From Mytilus californianus (Eukaryota > Mollusca > Bivalvia > Mytilida > Mytilidae), in NCBI RefSeq assembly GCF_021869535.1, contig NW_026262712.1:106947640-107011639 (forward strand): a stretch of DNA of 64,000 bases, in the 5' to 3' direction. The stretch's first letter is position 1. Each line of letters opens with the position of its first letter. This document shows positions 15,001 through 29,000 of the stretch, one piece after another. Position numbers and translations under genes: made by a program. The notes under the pieces are model-generated. The model did no database searches and had not been told where the DNA came from. It worked only from the letters and a program-made list of their open reading frames with translations.

Positions 15001-18000
15001 CATTTGACCCCTATATTCTATTTTTAGCCATGGCGGCCATGTTTGTCAATGGATCAAAACTTCGGATACACTTTATAAATTAGATATCCTAAGGAACATT
15101 TTGTTAAAGTTTGAAGGTAATTGGCCCAGTAGTTTCAGAGGAGAAGATTTTTAAATGTTAGCAAACTTGATGAACAAATTGTGTAAAATTGTCTTTAAAG
15201 GGCAATAACTCCTTAAGAGGTCAATTGACAATTATGGTCATATTGACTTTTTTGTAGATCTTACTTTGTTGAACATTATTGCTGCTTACAGTTTATATAT
15301 ATCTATAATAAAATTCAAAATAATAACAAAAATCTGCAAAATTTTGTTAAAACTACCAATTCGGTGGCAGCAACCCAACAATGGGTTGTTCGATTCGTCT
15401 GAAAATTTCAGAGCTGATAGATCTTGACCAATTGAACAATTTTAACCCATGTCAGATTTGCTCTAAAAGCTTTAGTTTTTGAGATATAAGCCAAAAACTG
15501 CATTTGACCCCTATGTTCTATTTTTAGCCATGGCGGCCATGTTTGTCAATGGATCAAAACTTCGGATACAATTTATAAATTAGATACCCTAAGGAACATT
15601 TTGTTAAAGTTTGAAGGTATTTGGCCCAGTAGTTTCAGAGGAGAAGATTTTTGAAATAGTTTACGACGACAGACGACGGACGCCAAGTGATGGCATAAGC
15701 TCACATGGGGCCCTTCGGGCCCCGGTGAGCTAATAAGTATGATGGCTGACTTAAATATGAGATAGATAGATAAACTATGAGATACTTTACACTTTAAAAC
15801 ATTTCAGAAATTCTCCTTAATAAGCAAGAAGTTGCACTGATGTGAAAATTATACTCCACTCATAATTAAACTTTGATAAAAAACTTAGACGGTATAATAA
15901 AACATCAAAGTATCATCACACAAAAAGTGTCTTAGTGACTGTGGGCAGATTCTAAAATCGCTTACATCATAGAAATCAACATTTATATCAAGTTTCAGAT
16001 CAATTTTATCAAATCATTCCTTAATACAGAAGCAGAGTTATATGTTACTAAAAATATTCATGCTCAGTTGGTTTTATAAAAACTCAAAGTATCGTCAAGT
16101 AGGAAGTATTGCCCTGCAAATCTTAATAAAATGTGCAGCTTGATACGACCGCAGAGGTTGAACCCTGAACAGTTGGGACAAGTATGGACACAACAATCAA
16201 GCTTGATACAGCTCTGAATTTGGATTGTGATTAAATATTTGACACAGTATAGGTTTCTGACACAGAATGAATGTGGTCTTAGAACTTAAATGTTTTTAAT
16301 TTACCTATTATGGTCCAATATCCAAAATCTAAATACATGGTTAGATTCAGCATATCAAAGAATCCAAAGAATTCAATTTTTTATGAAATCAAACAAAGTT
16401 TAATTTTGGACCCTTTTGACCTCAATGTGGACCAATTTGATAATGGGGCCCAAAAATCAAAATACATGGTTAGATTCAGCATATCAAAGAACCCCATATA
16501 TTCAATTTTTGTTGAAATCAAACAAAGTTTAATTTTGGACCCCAACTTGGACCAACTTGAAAACTGGGCCAATAATCAAAAATCTAAACACATGTTTAGA
16601 TTCAGCATATCAAAGAACCCCAAGAATTCAATTTTTGTTAAAATCAAACTAAGTTTAATTTTGGACCCTTTGGACCTTAATGTAGACCAATTTAAAAAAT
16701 GGGACCCAAAATTAAAAATCTAAATACACGGTTAGATTTGGCATGTCAAAGAACCCCAATAATTCAATTTTTGATGAAATCAAACAAAGTTTAATTTTGG
16801 ACCCTTTTGACCTCAATATGAACCAATTTGATAGCTGGGCCCACAAATAAAAAAATCTAAATACATGGTTAGATTCAGCATATCAAAGAACCCCATATAT
16901 TCAATTTTTGTTGAAATCAAACAAAGTTTAATTTTGGACTCCAATTTGAACCAACTTGAAAACTGGACCCAAAATCAAAAATCTAAATACATTTTAGATT
17001 CAGCATATCAAAGAGCCCCATATATTCAATTTTTGTTAAAATCAAACTTGGACCTTAATGTAGACCAATTTCAAAACTGGACCCAAAATTAAAAATCTAA
17101 CTACACTGTTAGATTCGGCATAACAAATAAATAAATGTGGTCAAAGATTTTACAAATCTAATGCGCCATACTGTGCACTTAAAGATTACTTCTTGAAATT
17201 TTTCAATATTTGAAATTTGAAAAAAAAATAATATTTGAAGAATAATTCTTTTTAATTTCTGAAATCTAAAATGAGAAAAAATTGACCCCCCACAATTTCT
17301 TTTTATCCCCCCCTCTTTTTCCCCCAAAAAATTCTTTCCCTCAAGATATGTTCATAATCTCAATTCAAATTTCCAATGGAGTTTGCAACCATAATTACCC
17401 ATTTAAATTTACCATAAATTAAATAACTTAATCTATTTTATAATAGAATTTAAAATATGGTGTCAAATCTTTCATATGGATTTTTTTGTGAAAAAAAAGA
17501 TGCAACATTTGCAGATATTTTCACTGGTCTTCCTTTATAAATATGCATTTCTTTAAACATAATTTAAAAGCAGTGTAAGGGAAGTAATCAAAATGTTGTA
17601 TTTGGATTACCTCCCTTACACTGTTTTAAATTGTCTAAATTGTTCATTAACCATTACTTTGTACATAATTTAAAAGCAGTGTAAGGCAGGTAATTCAAAT
17701 GATGTATTTGATTTATCTCCCTTACACTGCTTTAAATTATGTTTTTTACTAAAGTATTTGTCCATTAACCAGGACAACCTTGTTTTTCCCCCTTTTTTGC
17801 CCCTAATTCCTAAACGGTTTGAGCCATAACCCCCAAAGCAAATCCTAACCATCCCTTTGTGGTACAGTCCCTGTAACGTAAAAGTTAACACTTTTTTCAT
17901 TCGGGAATCGTACGTACAGCGTTCGGGAATCGTTCGTATAGAGTTCGGTCATCGTTCGTACATCATTCGTATAGCGTTCGTACAACGTTCGGTCAGCGTT

Positions 18001-20010
18001 CGTTCATCGTTCGTTCATCGTATGGTAAATGTCATCGTTTAGGGTTTTGTATATCGTATGGTTCATGGTATCGTTAAGCGTTTTATTTGTCGTATGTAAC
18101 ATGGTATGGTTTAGCGTTTAGCGTTTCGTTTATCGTCTGGTTTAGCGTTTAGCGTTTCGTTTATCGTCTGGTTTAGCGTTTAGCGTTTCGTTTATCGTAT
18201 GGTTTAGCGTTTCATCTATCGTATGGTATATCGTTTTGTTAGGCGTATGATATATGTTTTATTTCAGAAAGTTATTTCAATTATTATTTTGAGTTAAAAT
18301 AATTTAACATAGAAAAAAGCGGGAAAAAAACAGTTATTAGATTGGATTGATTTATAGTTGGTTGCGTACTTGTATATCCCAAACAACCAAACGAATGCCC
18401 CACTTTGGCAAGGTTTTTTTACTGCCAGCCGAAAGTAGACTTGTAGTGACCATATTTATATCCCCTTGTCACCCTTTGGACTAAATTAGACTGGAGTAAA
18501 GAAAAAACCCACTTTTTATCAAGGTAATCGATATAATGCAAAAACAATAACTAGACTTAGGTTGGGTACTACTTTATTACCTGGTCAGCTAGGCCAGTAC
18601 ATCCGCAATGTACCTCCAATATGCAATACATGCGGCATTAAAGAGGATATAGAACACGTACTAGTTAACTGTATTAATCACTCACAAGCCAGGAAAAAAT
18701 TTACAATCAAACTTGGATAAGGTTCAAATAGAAAATGTTAATACCAAAATATTGCTAGATCCTCCTAAAGATAAACAACAATATATCTGGTCGTACTTGG
18801 TTCAATATTTAACAGAAATTGATTACCATAAATTTATATAAGTATTAAAAAAAATAAAAGTAATATAAATAAAATAAATAAAAGACACTGCAAGAGTTGT
18901 CCGGGTCAGTGACTCAAAATGGAGTCCGGCCGTAACCGGCAGTAATAAAACAATTTTTACAACAATAACAGGACGTACTAAAGAAAAGATCGTTAAGAAT
19001 ACCAATTACACTGCAAGAGTTATCCGGGTCAGTGACTCAGAAATGGAGTCAGGCTGTAACCGGCAGTACAGCAGGCTCTTCAAGACAGCTTAACAACACA
19101 TCGGTAAGAAGACCAACTACACTGCAAGAGTTATCCGGTTCAGTGACTCAGAAATGGAGTCAGGCCGTAACCGGCAGTACAGCAAGCTCTTCAAGACGGC
19201 TTAACAACACATCGGTAAGAAGACCAACTGCACTGCAAGAGTTATCCGGGTCAGTGACTCAGAAATGGAGTCAGGCCGTAACCGGCAGTACAGCAGGCTC
19301 TTCAAGACGGCTTAACAACACATCGGTAAGAAGACCAACTGCACTGCAAGAGTTATCCGGGTCAGTGACTCAGAAATGGAGTCAGGGCGTAACCGCAGTA
19401 GAGCAAGCTCTTCAAGACGAATTAAAATCGAAATAAATTTATAATCTAAAAAAATGTTTGAAATAATTAAACATATTTAAAATTAGTTAAAATATATGTA
19501 GTGCTAAGTGAATTAAACTATTGAAATTATGCTAACTAAACAGTAACTCACGATAACATTTGGCTTTTTTTTTCCAAATTCCTCCTTTTCCTACTTCTGG
19601 TGGCTCCGTGTTTATTAATTATCTATTTTTACGTATATGTATATTTTTTTTATTTTTTTTATTTTATGTTTTATATAAAAATTTCATTTTTATATTATTT
19701 TATTTTATTTATTTTTATATTCTTTTTCTTTTCTTTATTTATTCATCAATTTATTTATTCATTTAGTTATTCAAAATTTTACTCTATATTATTTTTTAAT
19801 AATTTTTTTTTTGTCATTCTAAATTATATCAATTACCATATGGTAAAAATTAAATTATTTAATGCCCAAAAAGGCACAAGCCAGGGCCGACCATGCAAGG
19901 GCTGTAAAGCCAGTCAAGGTCGTTAAAAACTTCCATTTGTTGTTCCTTCCATCACATTTTGACATGAGTACATTTGTTGTAACATGAGACCAAATACCGC
20001 GAAATTTATT

Positions 20011-20070
<60 letters not shown>

Positions 20071-23000
20071 AATTTTACAAATATTACATGCCTCTGTGAA
20101 ATTTCATATCGACGCATCAAACTATTTCCATTTTCTTTAATCGTGCATAGCTCATTTTCCGATTCACTTAAGATTTTTAACGATCTTCGTACTTGTTCAT
20201 TACATTCTAAAATTAAAATCCTACACAAATTGCCAAAACTTTTATTTTCAGGCTAGACAGCGTAAAAGATAAATGTTAGTGTACAAACGGTGTTTTGAAG
20301 GCCGATATCCATTTGCGCTGTAAAAAAAAGAATAAATTTGCGCCACAACTTAATTACGCCAATTCTTCTTTTGCGTCACTTTATTTTGAAAACTGCAGCA
20401 TTCTATTGCGCCAATAAAACAAGCATTTAATTGCGCAAATGTTATAGACTTATCTGCAATTTTTTGTTCTTATTGCACTAAGGACAAAAATTTGCACTAA
20501 GGACCTGACGGAATGATAGAATTGACACAAAGAACATGGCATATAGAAGGACACTTGCTAAAAGTACATTTTTTTAATTTGATAATCATATCTTTAGTAA
20601 TTGTAAAGTTAGTTAATGTTTTATCGACACGCGCCACACTCCGTTGATTGTCATCTGTGTAATCGATAGAAATTCATGTTCGTTTAACCTTGACCGTTTT
20701 GGATCCACTTGTAAACTGATTAAACATGTTTATGGTATTTCAATTTTCTCTGATTATTTTCGTTTGTTTGTTACTGTCGTATTTATTTTGTGGCACGGGC
20801 TGCTTAAAAGTCATTTAACTTCAAAATAATAATATCGATTGACACCAAACTTTATATTTATGAGTTATATACTTATATCTTCTTATATCCATGTTCTTTG
20901 TGGTCTTAAAACATCGTTTTAGTGTCCTTAGTGCAAAAACTTTGTGCTCAGTCCTTTGCGGTATTTCTACACACCGTTTTCATATATAATTAATAACTGA
21001 ATTCCCTCCTCATATTTACGGGCTAGTTTCTGAGCGCTAAATTCATGCATGTGATCTTATTCACCATTCAAAATGATTGTACACGAGTCATCTGTAAATA
21101 GCCTTGCAAAGCATGATTTAACAGTGCGCATTATATTCCCATATAATTTCTCCATTTTTCTCTATAAAAGCCTGGCGGAATTTATAATCTTCACAACCAC
21201 GACAGGTTTCAGACCCTCTATCAGACTCTATCTTTTTTAAAACAAATTCAGACATCCTTTCAAGTGAGTATTCTTATTTTACATGTAAATAGGTTAATCG
21301 TTTAGAGGTAAATATGGCACAATTAAGTTCCATTTATTGGCGCAATTCATACTATAAGAAAAGAAGAGATGGGCGCGATTCAAACCTTTTCTAAATGGTA
21401 GTTGGCGCAAATTATACCCTAATTTTCTGACAAACCGGTAATTTCGTCGCCCGGGGATATGAATTTGACATTAATCTTCCTTCAGTAACTTTACAATACG
21501 CAGCCGTGACGTCATTTCCGTATATTGTAGATAGTACGTGTGATATTTAAACCAGAAATACCCATTCAAGTGAATTTTATCTTTTAGGAGGACTCCATTT
21601 CGGGTAACATTAAATATAAATAAAAATAAAATTACAATTACAATTAAAAAAAAATGATAATAAGTTCATTTGTAAACTTATGTTATTACTTTATTTCATG
21701 CATCTTATTTTTGTATTCTTTTTTTTTTTGGCGTCAATTACTTATTATTTTTCTAATTGACCTCTTCATAAATCGAAAAACGCATAAATTTTAAACCTAA
21801 ATACAATCACATGGCATTGAATAATTTCTCCAGCTCTAAACTAGTTATAGATGCCTCTTAATTTTTATTTTTCTCGTTGGGTTGCTTGTCCATTGACGTT
21901 TACGCCATATATCTTTTTCGGTATTTGTATTTCGATCAATTTCACAAGAAATCTAATGAGAAAAATACTCGTAAGTCATGAACATTAAAGTATAACTTGC
22001 TATCAATTTTTGTAGTAATATTGTTTTGTGAAGAGAGCCCTTCAGGACACTTCATCGTATACGCACAAAGATAAAATAAATGAAACACGTTTAAGCTGTT
22101 TAAATCATGCAGTGAATTTTGAAAATATGGTTTAAAAAAAACGGTTATTTCTGTTTAATACTTTTCTGTCCCTTGTTTTAATAATTAGGACACGCGCCAA
22201 CGGTTATACAACTAGTCAACCATGAATAATCTCAAACAACAAATGTTTTATTGGTTTGTCATAATTGCTAATCAATGTCGTATGATTTTCGGCAATATTG
22301 TAACAATAAGGGTTTATCCTTCATTAAACCATTGTGGTGACGTCAGCCTATTCATTTACCGTGGATTCTTTTTCTAGAATCAACGCTTCCTAAATCTGCC
22401 GCTGAAATTGACTCACCAAATTATATTCAATTGTTTCCTTTGTGTGCCTAATTTCATTAAGTTTGAATTGGCTAATTTACTGATTTCTGTTCACTAATGG
22501 AATTAATTTAAAAACTTACCTTAATTTTTGTAATTTTTATATGCCTTCACTGGGAATCGAACCCTTCCTTGAAATCTGTTATGTGTGACTGACATCAACA
22601 CATCGACGAAACCTCTCGGCTACCAATTGGTTACACTATAGATGTCTATTTTATGTATTTAAATGAACATCTGATATACATCGGTTCATCGGACACACAG
22701 GGCTTGTACCTTTATATAGACAAAATAGGCAGTCGTATAGTATGAGTTGGTAGCCGCGAGGTTATCAAGGTTAAAATCAATGAGTTAAAGATAGGGATTT
22801 GTCGGTTTAGGTTCGAATCCCTGTATTCTCTCTGTTGTTCCAATTCTTAAGATATCCTGGTTTTTTTCTAAATTTGCATGTTATAGTGGATATTTTTGTA
22901 ATAATAGCGAGTTTTACCGGGTTTTTTTTTTTATTATTATTGGATTTTTCACATGTTTGAAACAAAAATGATTACATTCTATTTGTCAATTTTTGTTTTA

Positions 23001-26000
23001 TAAATATAGTATGATTTCATCTGTTTTACTACATAACTTTACAAAGGTTTGTTCGCAAATTACTATGCGAGAAAATCGTGATGTGCCTAGAGTGCTCGAA
23101 AAATTTCGATAACATACTTATTATATATACTTTATATATACTTTTTGGTCGGGTTGTTGTCTCTTTGACACGTTCCCCATTTCCATTTTCAATTTTATTA
23201 GAAATAATTTCGAATATTTCTTATTTGTATAAACAGATAATATTCATATGCCTGGTAATATAAAGATATCTTTAAAGGTAGAAGTGTTATATTTGTATTT
23301 TGTTAACCAATTAATTGTGATCCGAGATTTATCAATGCATCGTTGGACACGATAACATGGTTATTTAAACTCGCTTACAATACCTTCTAATTTAGAAAAG
23401 GCTTTAATTTAGAAAAAAAATTAACACAATAGTTTAAGTTATAGATACAATGGATAAGCGTAGATTCATGAAAAACAAACCATTCGCCCTCCGGGCTCAT
23501 GGTTTCTTTTTCAAGAATCCACGCTTATCCATTGTATCTATATAACGTATTATAAAATTGCTTCAGTCATTTAATATATTTTATTTTTGTTGGTCATGTA
23601 TAATATTTTTAGAATGACAATATAATTGTATCATTTTGAAGCGTTATTTATATAATTATTTAATATTTATTTAACTTGCATACCGATTTGATTGGCCAAT
23701 AACTGTTTAAACACATGACGGCATAATAATATTATACAATTCGGCAGATATTTAATCAACGGCTCCAAGGAAAGTTTTCTTGTAGGGTAAAAGAAGGGGG
23801 AAAATATACCTCTAAGGAGTAAAACTTTAAAATTTGTATAACCTTTAAATTGTTTAACTTTTCATGTTCAGGCTTTCTCCTCAATTGCTAATATGGAGAA
23901 TCGCGTTTTAATGCCATATCTTTTATCATTGTTTCTTTTAACTCAAAGACATGTAATACATGTATTCTTTTTTTTCTGAATAAACTTATTCACAATGATA
24001 TATGGAAATTCGGGACGATTTAGAAATTGGCATGTTGTGTATACACCTTTCTATTGGTAAACACTATATATGTTGCCCACTCGATGTCCCTGTGTGTTTT
24101 TTGTTGTTTGATTGCTGTCTTATTGTCGTTAAACCCACCATGATCTCCTACTGTTTAAGTTCTGTTTAATGTACGTTTAAATCGATTTAAAACAAACTGA
24201 GTTTTGCTCAGAGGAAGAGTAATAGAAGAGGTTTGTATATAAATGCTTAGTGCAAAGTAAACAATAAAAAAAAAGTTTCACTTTTCAATTTTCAACTCCC
24301 CAAAATTTTAAACTGTATTGATTTTGAAGACGTGTCTCATCTAAACGAAGTCTGAATGGTCTCCAACTTACCAGTTTATTGTTTCCCTGTTTTGCACATA
24401 CCTAAATATAAACCTCATCACATTTGATCCCAAAATTATCAATAAAATTGAATTTGTCGTAGTAAATTCCATTGAGCACAAAACAAATCCAAACCAGATT
24501 TGAATTATATGGATATTCAATTTTTTTTTAAGAAATATGAAGAAAAATAATAATTATCTTGTTTGACTTTGAAACACGGAGTTAGTACTTTAAATTACAT
24601 TGTGCACAAAATATCATAAAATCTTCCTAGGAATGAGAAACTCTTTCTTCATAGAAATGTATGAAATAGTTTACACTGGACATTAAACAACCAACAATCA
24701 ATCAACTAAAATATATTCAAGGGATTATTATTATGCATGTATATGTATATAAATGCCAGGTACCATATAAATATATTGAATAATCAACAAAATATAGTGC
24801 TGTCAAAAAGACACATTATCATTAGGATATCAAAATAATTCACGTTTTTTTTCAAAATGATTAGCAAACAATCCGCTTTCCGAAGCATTTTTCAGTTTCC
24901 GTGCTATCGCTCCGTGTCGGTTAATAGTTTTGAGAATAAAGTTGAAAAATCGATCTACGTAACACATTATATTATAATATATATAGAAGTCACAGTAAAC
25001 ATTAAACTTATGCATGGCGGAAAAGAAATATACGAAAACAATGTGCATGCAGCCTCGCAAATAATATTTAAAAAAATGACATTTAATTTATAAAACTTAG
25101 GACTTTAATTTTTGTATTTTTGGTGGGATGTTGAAGTCTCTAGAATATAGAAAATACACGAGAAAACCTCTTAGTACACTATCAAAATGTGATTGGTGTC
25201 CATTGTACTATATATTGTTTAAGCATTTAGTGTATTCTTATTCATTTGGACATCTGTGTCCCTGGCTCTGAACAAGAAATTGCGAGGATGTTATGCTTTT
25301 ACCTTTTTATACCGTCAATTTACCTTTAATATGATTTTTTAACAGAATGTTATATATATAATTTTTAAACTGGTGTTTTTCCTTGTGAAAACAAAATGGT
25401 CTTAAAGCTAAATGTCGTCGTCAGATGTCTAGTGTCTCATAAGCCTATCTAGTCTGGGTATTTGTCTTATTTTATTATTGTGAAATGTATATTACAAATT
25501 TATATAATTTGTATATAACTTGGTAGACAAGTATGCGACACTTGAATAAAATAAATTTTCTCTCTGTATAATGGAAGGCGCTAAACACTTTAGAATATAC
25601 ACCACTTGCTGTTTTCTTTACCTGGACACAGATCTTATTACGTAACAAGTACGAATAATGTAAAATTATCGATATGGTGTATTCAGTAGAATAAACATGG
25701 TATCTCTGGACTGGGGTATTTAAGATATTTTGATCTGACAATGGGTGTACATTTATTTGTGTTTTATGATAAAAAAAGATGCACATTACCATCGTATTTT
25801 CACAAAATCTTGAAAATGTGTTGATTTGGAGCATTTATATATATTTTCAAAACCTGAGACAAATCACTGATTTTCAATTATAGATCTATCTCATTATTAT
25901 CAGCAGTGGGCAAAGTATTTGAAAGAATTGTATTTAAAAATGTATTTAGACGTTACGCACGTTCCCAATAAAACTATACGCTTTTGACGTTCTTCGAAAG

Positions 26001-29000
26001 AAAGTTTCAAACGTTAAAGCTTACAACCTACTTATGTGAAAATGCCGCTTAAAAAGACCGTAGAATTTACATTCTTCCAACAAGTATTCATTTTGCCGAG
26101 ATTTTCTAAGTTGCTTCTTTATATGCTTTCATTTTTTTAAGCTGGGCTTAGCATTAATAAATGCAAAATTTCATAGAATTAAAACAAAATTTCACACATG
26201 CAAATTTTTTAATTTTGCGATAAATTGTCTCCAACAATAATATGTAGCACTGTATAACAATGTGATGTCTTGTAATATGATTTAAAATCTGTTTTGTATA
26301 TTATTAAGCGTCTTTTATTTTTCAACATTCAAAATGTTTTGAAACTTTAAAACTGAGTTTGACACTATGAGTGAAACAAATGCCGGAAAATCTGAGGCTA
26401 TATGTACATCTAAGGACGAGCGTGCTTCCAACATATCACATTGACTGTCTTTGCTTATAACCTTTCATGCCTTATTTTCTTAATTTTCTTTTAACTATTT
26501 GTGTATTATCAGTTTCTTCTCTTTCTTAAAATTTAGCAATGTTCTCCTTGCCAGAAGACGTCTCCAATCTTGGCTAGTGAAATAGTTATTATTTAAGAAG
26601 TACGTTTTATTTATTTTTTAATAAAAAGTGGCTTATATACTAGTATTATAATCCATAGTATTTATTTTATCAGTTAATACTCGAATAAGTCAACAATCTT
26701 AATATCAATTACGATTTTATGGAAAGTGTTAAAAATTGCATTTTTTTTAATGTGCATTAAGTTTGAAAAAGAAATACGTGCTCTTATGATGATGCCATTG
26801 TCAACTTTCAATATTTCAAGGTTGGTCGGGGGTCTAATTTTTGTTTAAAAGAAAATGTTTTCATTGATTACAATTTTTAAATCAGGATTGTTTTATCGGG
26901 CAAATAATAAAGAAAAAATCATTTTATGAAGGAATTTACACATTTTGTACAGTAAATCAGGCCGTTAGTTTTCTCGTTTGAATTGTTTTATATTTGTCAT
27001 TTCGGGGCTTTTTATAGCTAACTATGAGGATAGGGTTTTGCTCATTGTTAACGTCTTTGTCGTCTGGTCTTTGATGAAAGTTTGTCTCGTTGGCAATCAT
27101 ACGGCCACATCTTCTTCTTTTAATAATTACAATAAATTGATCTATTCTGTGATTTATTAAGAAAACGAGGACGATGATTTCGTATTGTTTTTTGCTTTCG
27201 GAAAACATGTGTTCATCTGAAATATTTTTTTCACAAACAAAAGCTTAAAAGAAGGGACGGCGATCCATACTTTTTTTATTATATGTTTGAAATTATAGAA
27301 TTTGGCAAAGTATGGAAATCTCTTTTTATATAGACCAATATCTACCTAACAGATTAACAGCAGGCCGAAATCTGATTTTTAAATATATAATTACTTTTAA
27401 GTGACCAGATGTGTATTTTTAAGTAACTGCTATATATACACATGGATCAATGTTTTCTGAAATGAACAAATATGGATCAGGAATGCATTTCATGCACTTT
27501 TTATACTATAAATTATTTTTGGTTTAGCGCTTCCATTTCTAGTCAAGATATTACTGAGTATCGGTTTACACTAGATCTTCTTTGACATTTTTTTTTTAAT
27601 CATTTCCAAATGGATAATTTTTCGATTTCAATGGTTTTGGTTTTGTTTTTACATTGTTTTACAAGTATAAAAATCAATATTCACGCCATGTTGAGTTCTG
27701 CGAAAACAAAAAAAAATCTACTGTATTCAAAAATTGAAAATTTGCACGCAGTAGATTGATTGGTTTATTTATTTGGTGTCTAACGCCACATTCGTCACTA
27801 TTGGCTATTTCGTGGCGGTTTTATTGGATGAGGAAGCCGGAGTGCTTGAGGTAACCACCGAGCCACACTGCAGGCTTTTTGAGGTTGATTTAATGATAAA
27901 GAAGAGGAAAATGGTATGTCAATTTGTTATCTATACAATCAAACCTGCCGAAGAAACCACCTGTATTCAGCAAAAAACTGTGTTATAAGACCATTAATTG
28001 TAGGTCCCTATGTAGTGCATTTCATATAGATTGAACGTGTAAAAGACCACCAGTCATATGAAACCACAATTTTGCTCTCCCTTTAGTGGTCTCTAAGACA
28101 GTTTTCAATGTATATACACAGCAGATTCAATGTAATCTATTTATTAGAATTTGAATTCTCTCTTCCTTTTTTTATAAATTGGATATTCATGTAAAAAAAA
28201 TAAACTTCACGCAAAGTATACGCTTTGACAAAATAAGGAAATGAAGAAATTTTGGAAGATGTGGGGTCCAGTAAATGGGGAATTTTTTTCGAACGAGTTG
28301 GGAGTGTCTGTAAATTAATATACTGGAGCCTGCTACATGTTTGTGTGCAATCCATCATATTTGTCGGACAACTATACTCTCTCTCTCTCAAATAAATGTA
28401 AAAGAAAAGTTTCAATCTTAATATACTAGTCTCATCGCATGCCTATGTAACAGGCAATTCTGTTGGAGATTCTAGAAAATAAACTCCATTCTGCCTTACT
28501 ACTTCTAGATGTAATAAATTATAACCTTCTTTTTCATACATATGACTAGCGATTCTTCTACTCACAGTAGATTAAAAAAAATATCGTAAGCTATACTGAA
28601 ATTCGTGATATACCTTTTTTTTTGTTAGATGAGTCGCTGACACAAAAAAAAGATTGCAGGTTATACTGAAATGTTCGTGACTAAGGAACACTTTTTCTCA
28701 TAAGATTTTTTTGTGAGATATTTTATTCATGAGTTTAGCTTCGATTCTTTTAATAGCAACGCTAGGCATTAGGGATTTGGTGTACAGCTTGAGTAATTTG
28801 AAGATGTTTATTTGGGGTTAAATGATCAGAAATGCACAATTATATATGTTTTAAATACTTAAAGTATAAACATATTAATTTGTGAATATGATGATACTGA
28901 TCATTGAAATAAGATCAAAAGACGTAAAAAATGCCAGAGTTTTATATATACATTGTAGTGTATAGATAGCTGTCTATTGTTGCCGACAGCATGACTCCAG

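Noticed and set aside
16310..16723. 137-codon open frame and its neighbour 16865-17092
   Set aside because: They follow a ~130-bp tandem repeat whose copies simply lack stops in this frame; repeat units are not multiples of three and the frame breaks between units.
19560..19926. Phe/Tyr/Ile-rich frames resembling membrane proteins
   Set aside because: The region is T-rich low-complexity DNA and any frame looks hydrophobic.
19923..20256. Frames with long Arg-Glu or Ser-Leu runs
   Set aside because: Translation of the (TC)n microsatellite.
22548..22842. Functional tRNA genes
   Set aside because: A and B boxes are good, but acceptor stems do not pair and anticodon arms are not clear.
27773..27988. 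71-codon frame with protein-like composition ([20 protein letters not shown])
   Set aside because: The DNA (GGTGTCTAACGCCACATTC, GAGGAAGCCGGAGTGC) looks like a dispersed bivalve repeat that I have met in non-coding contexts; no domain.
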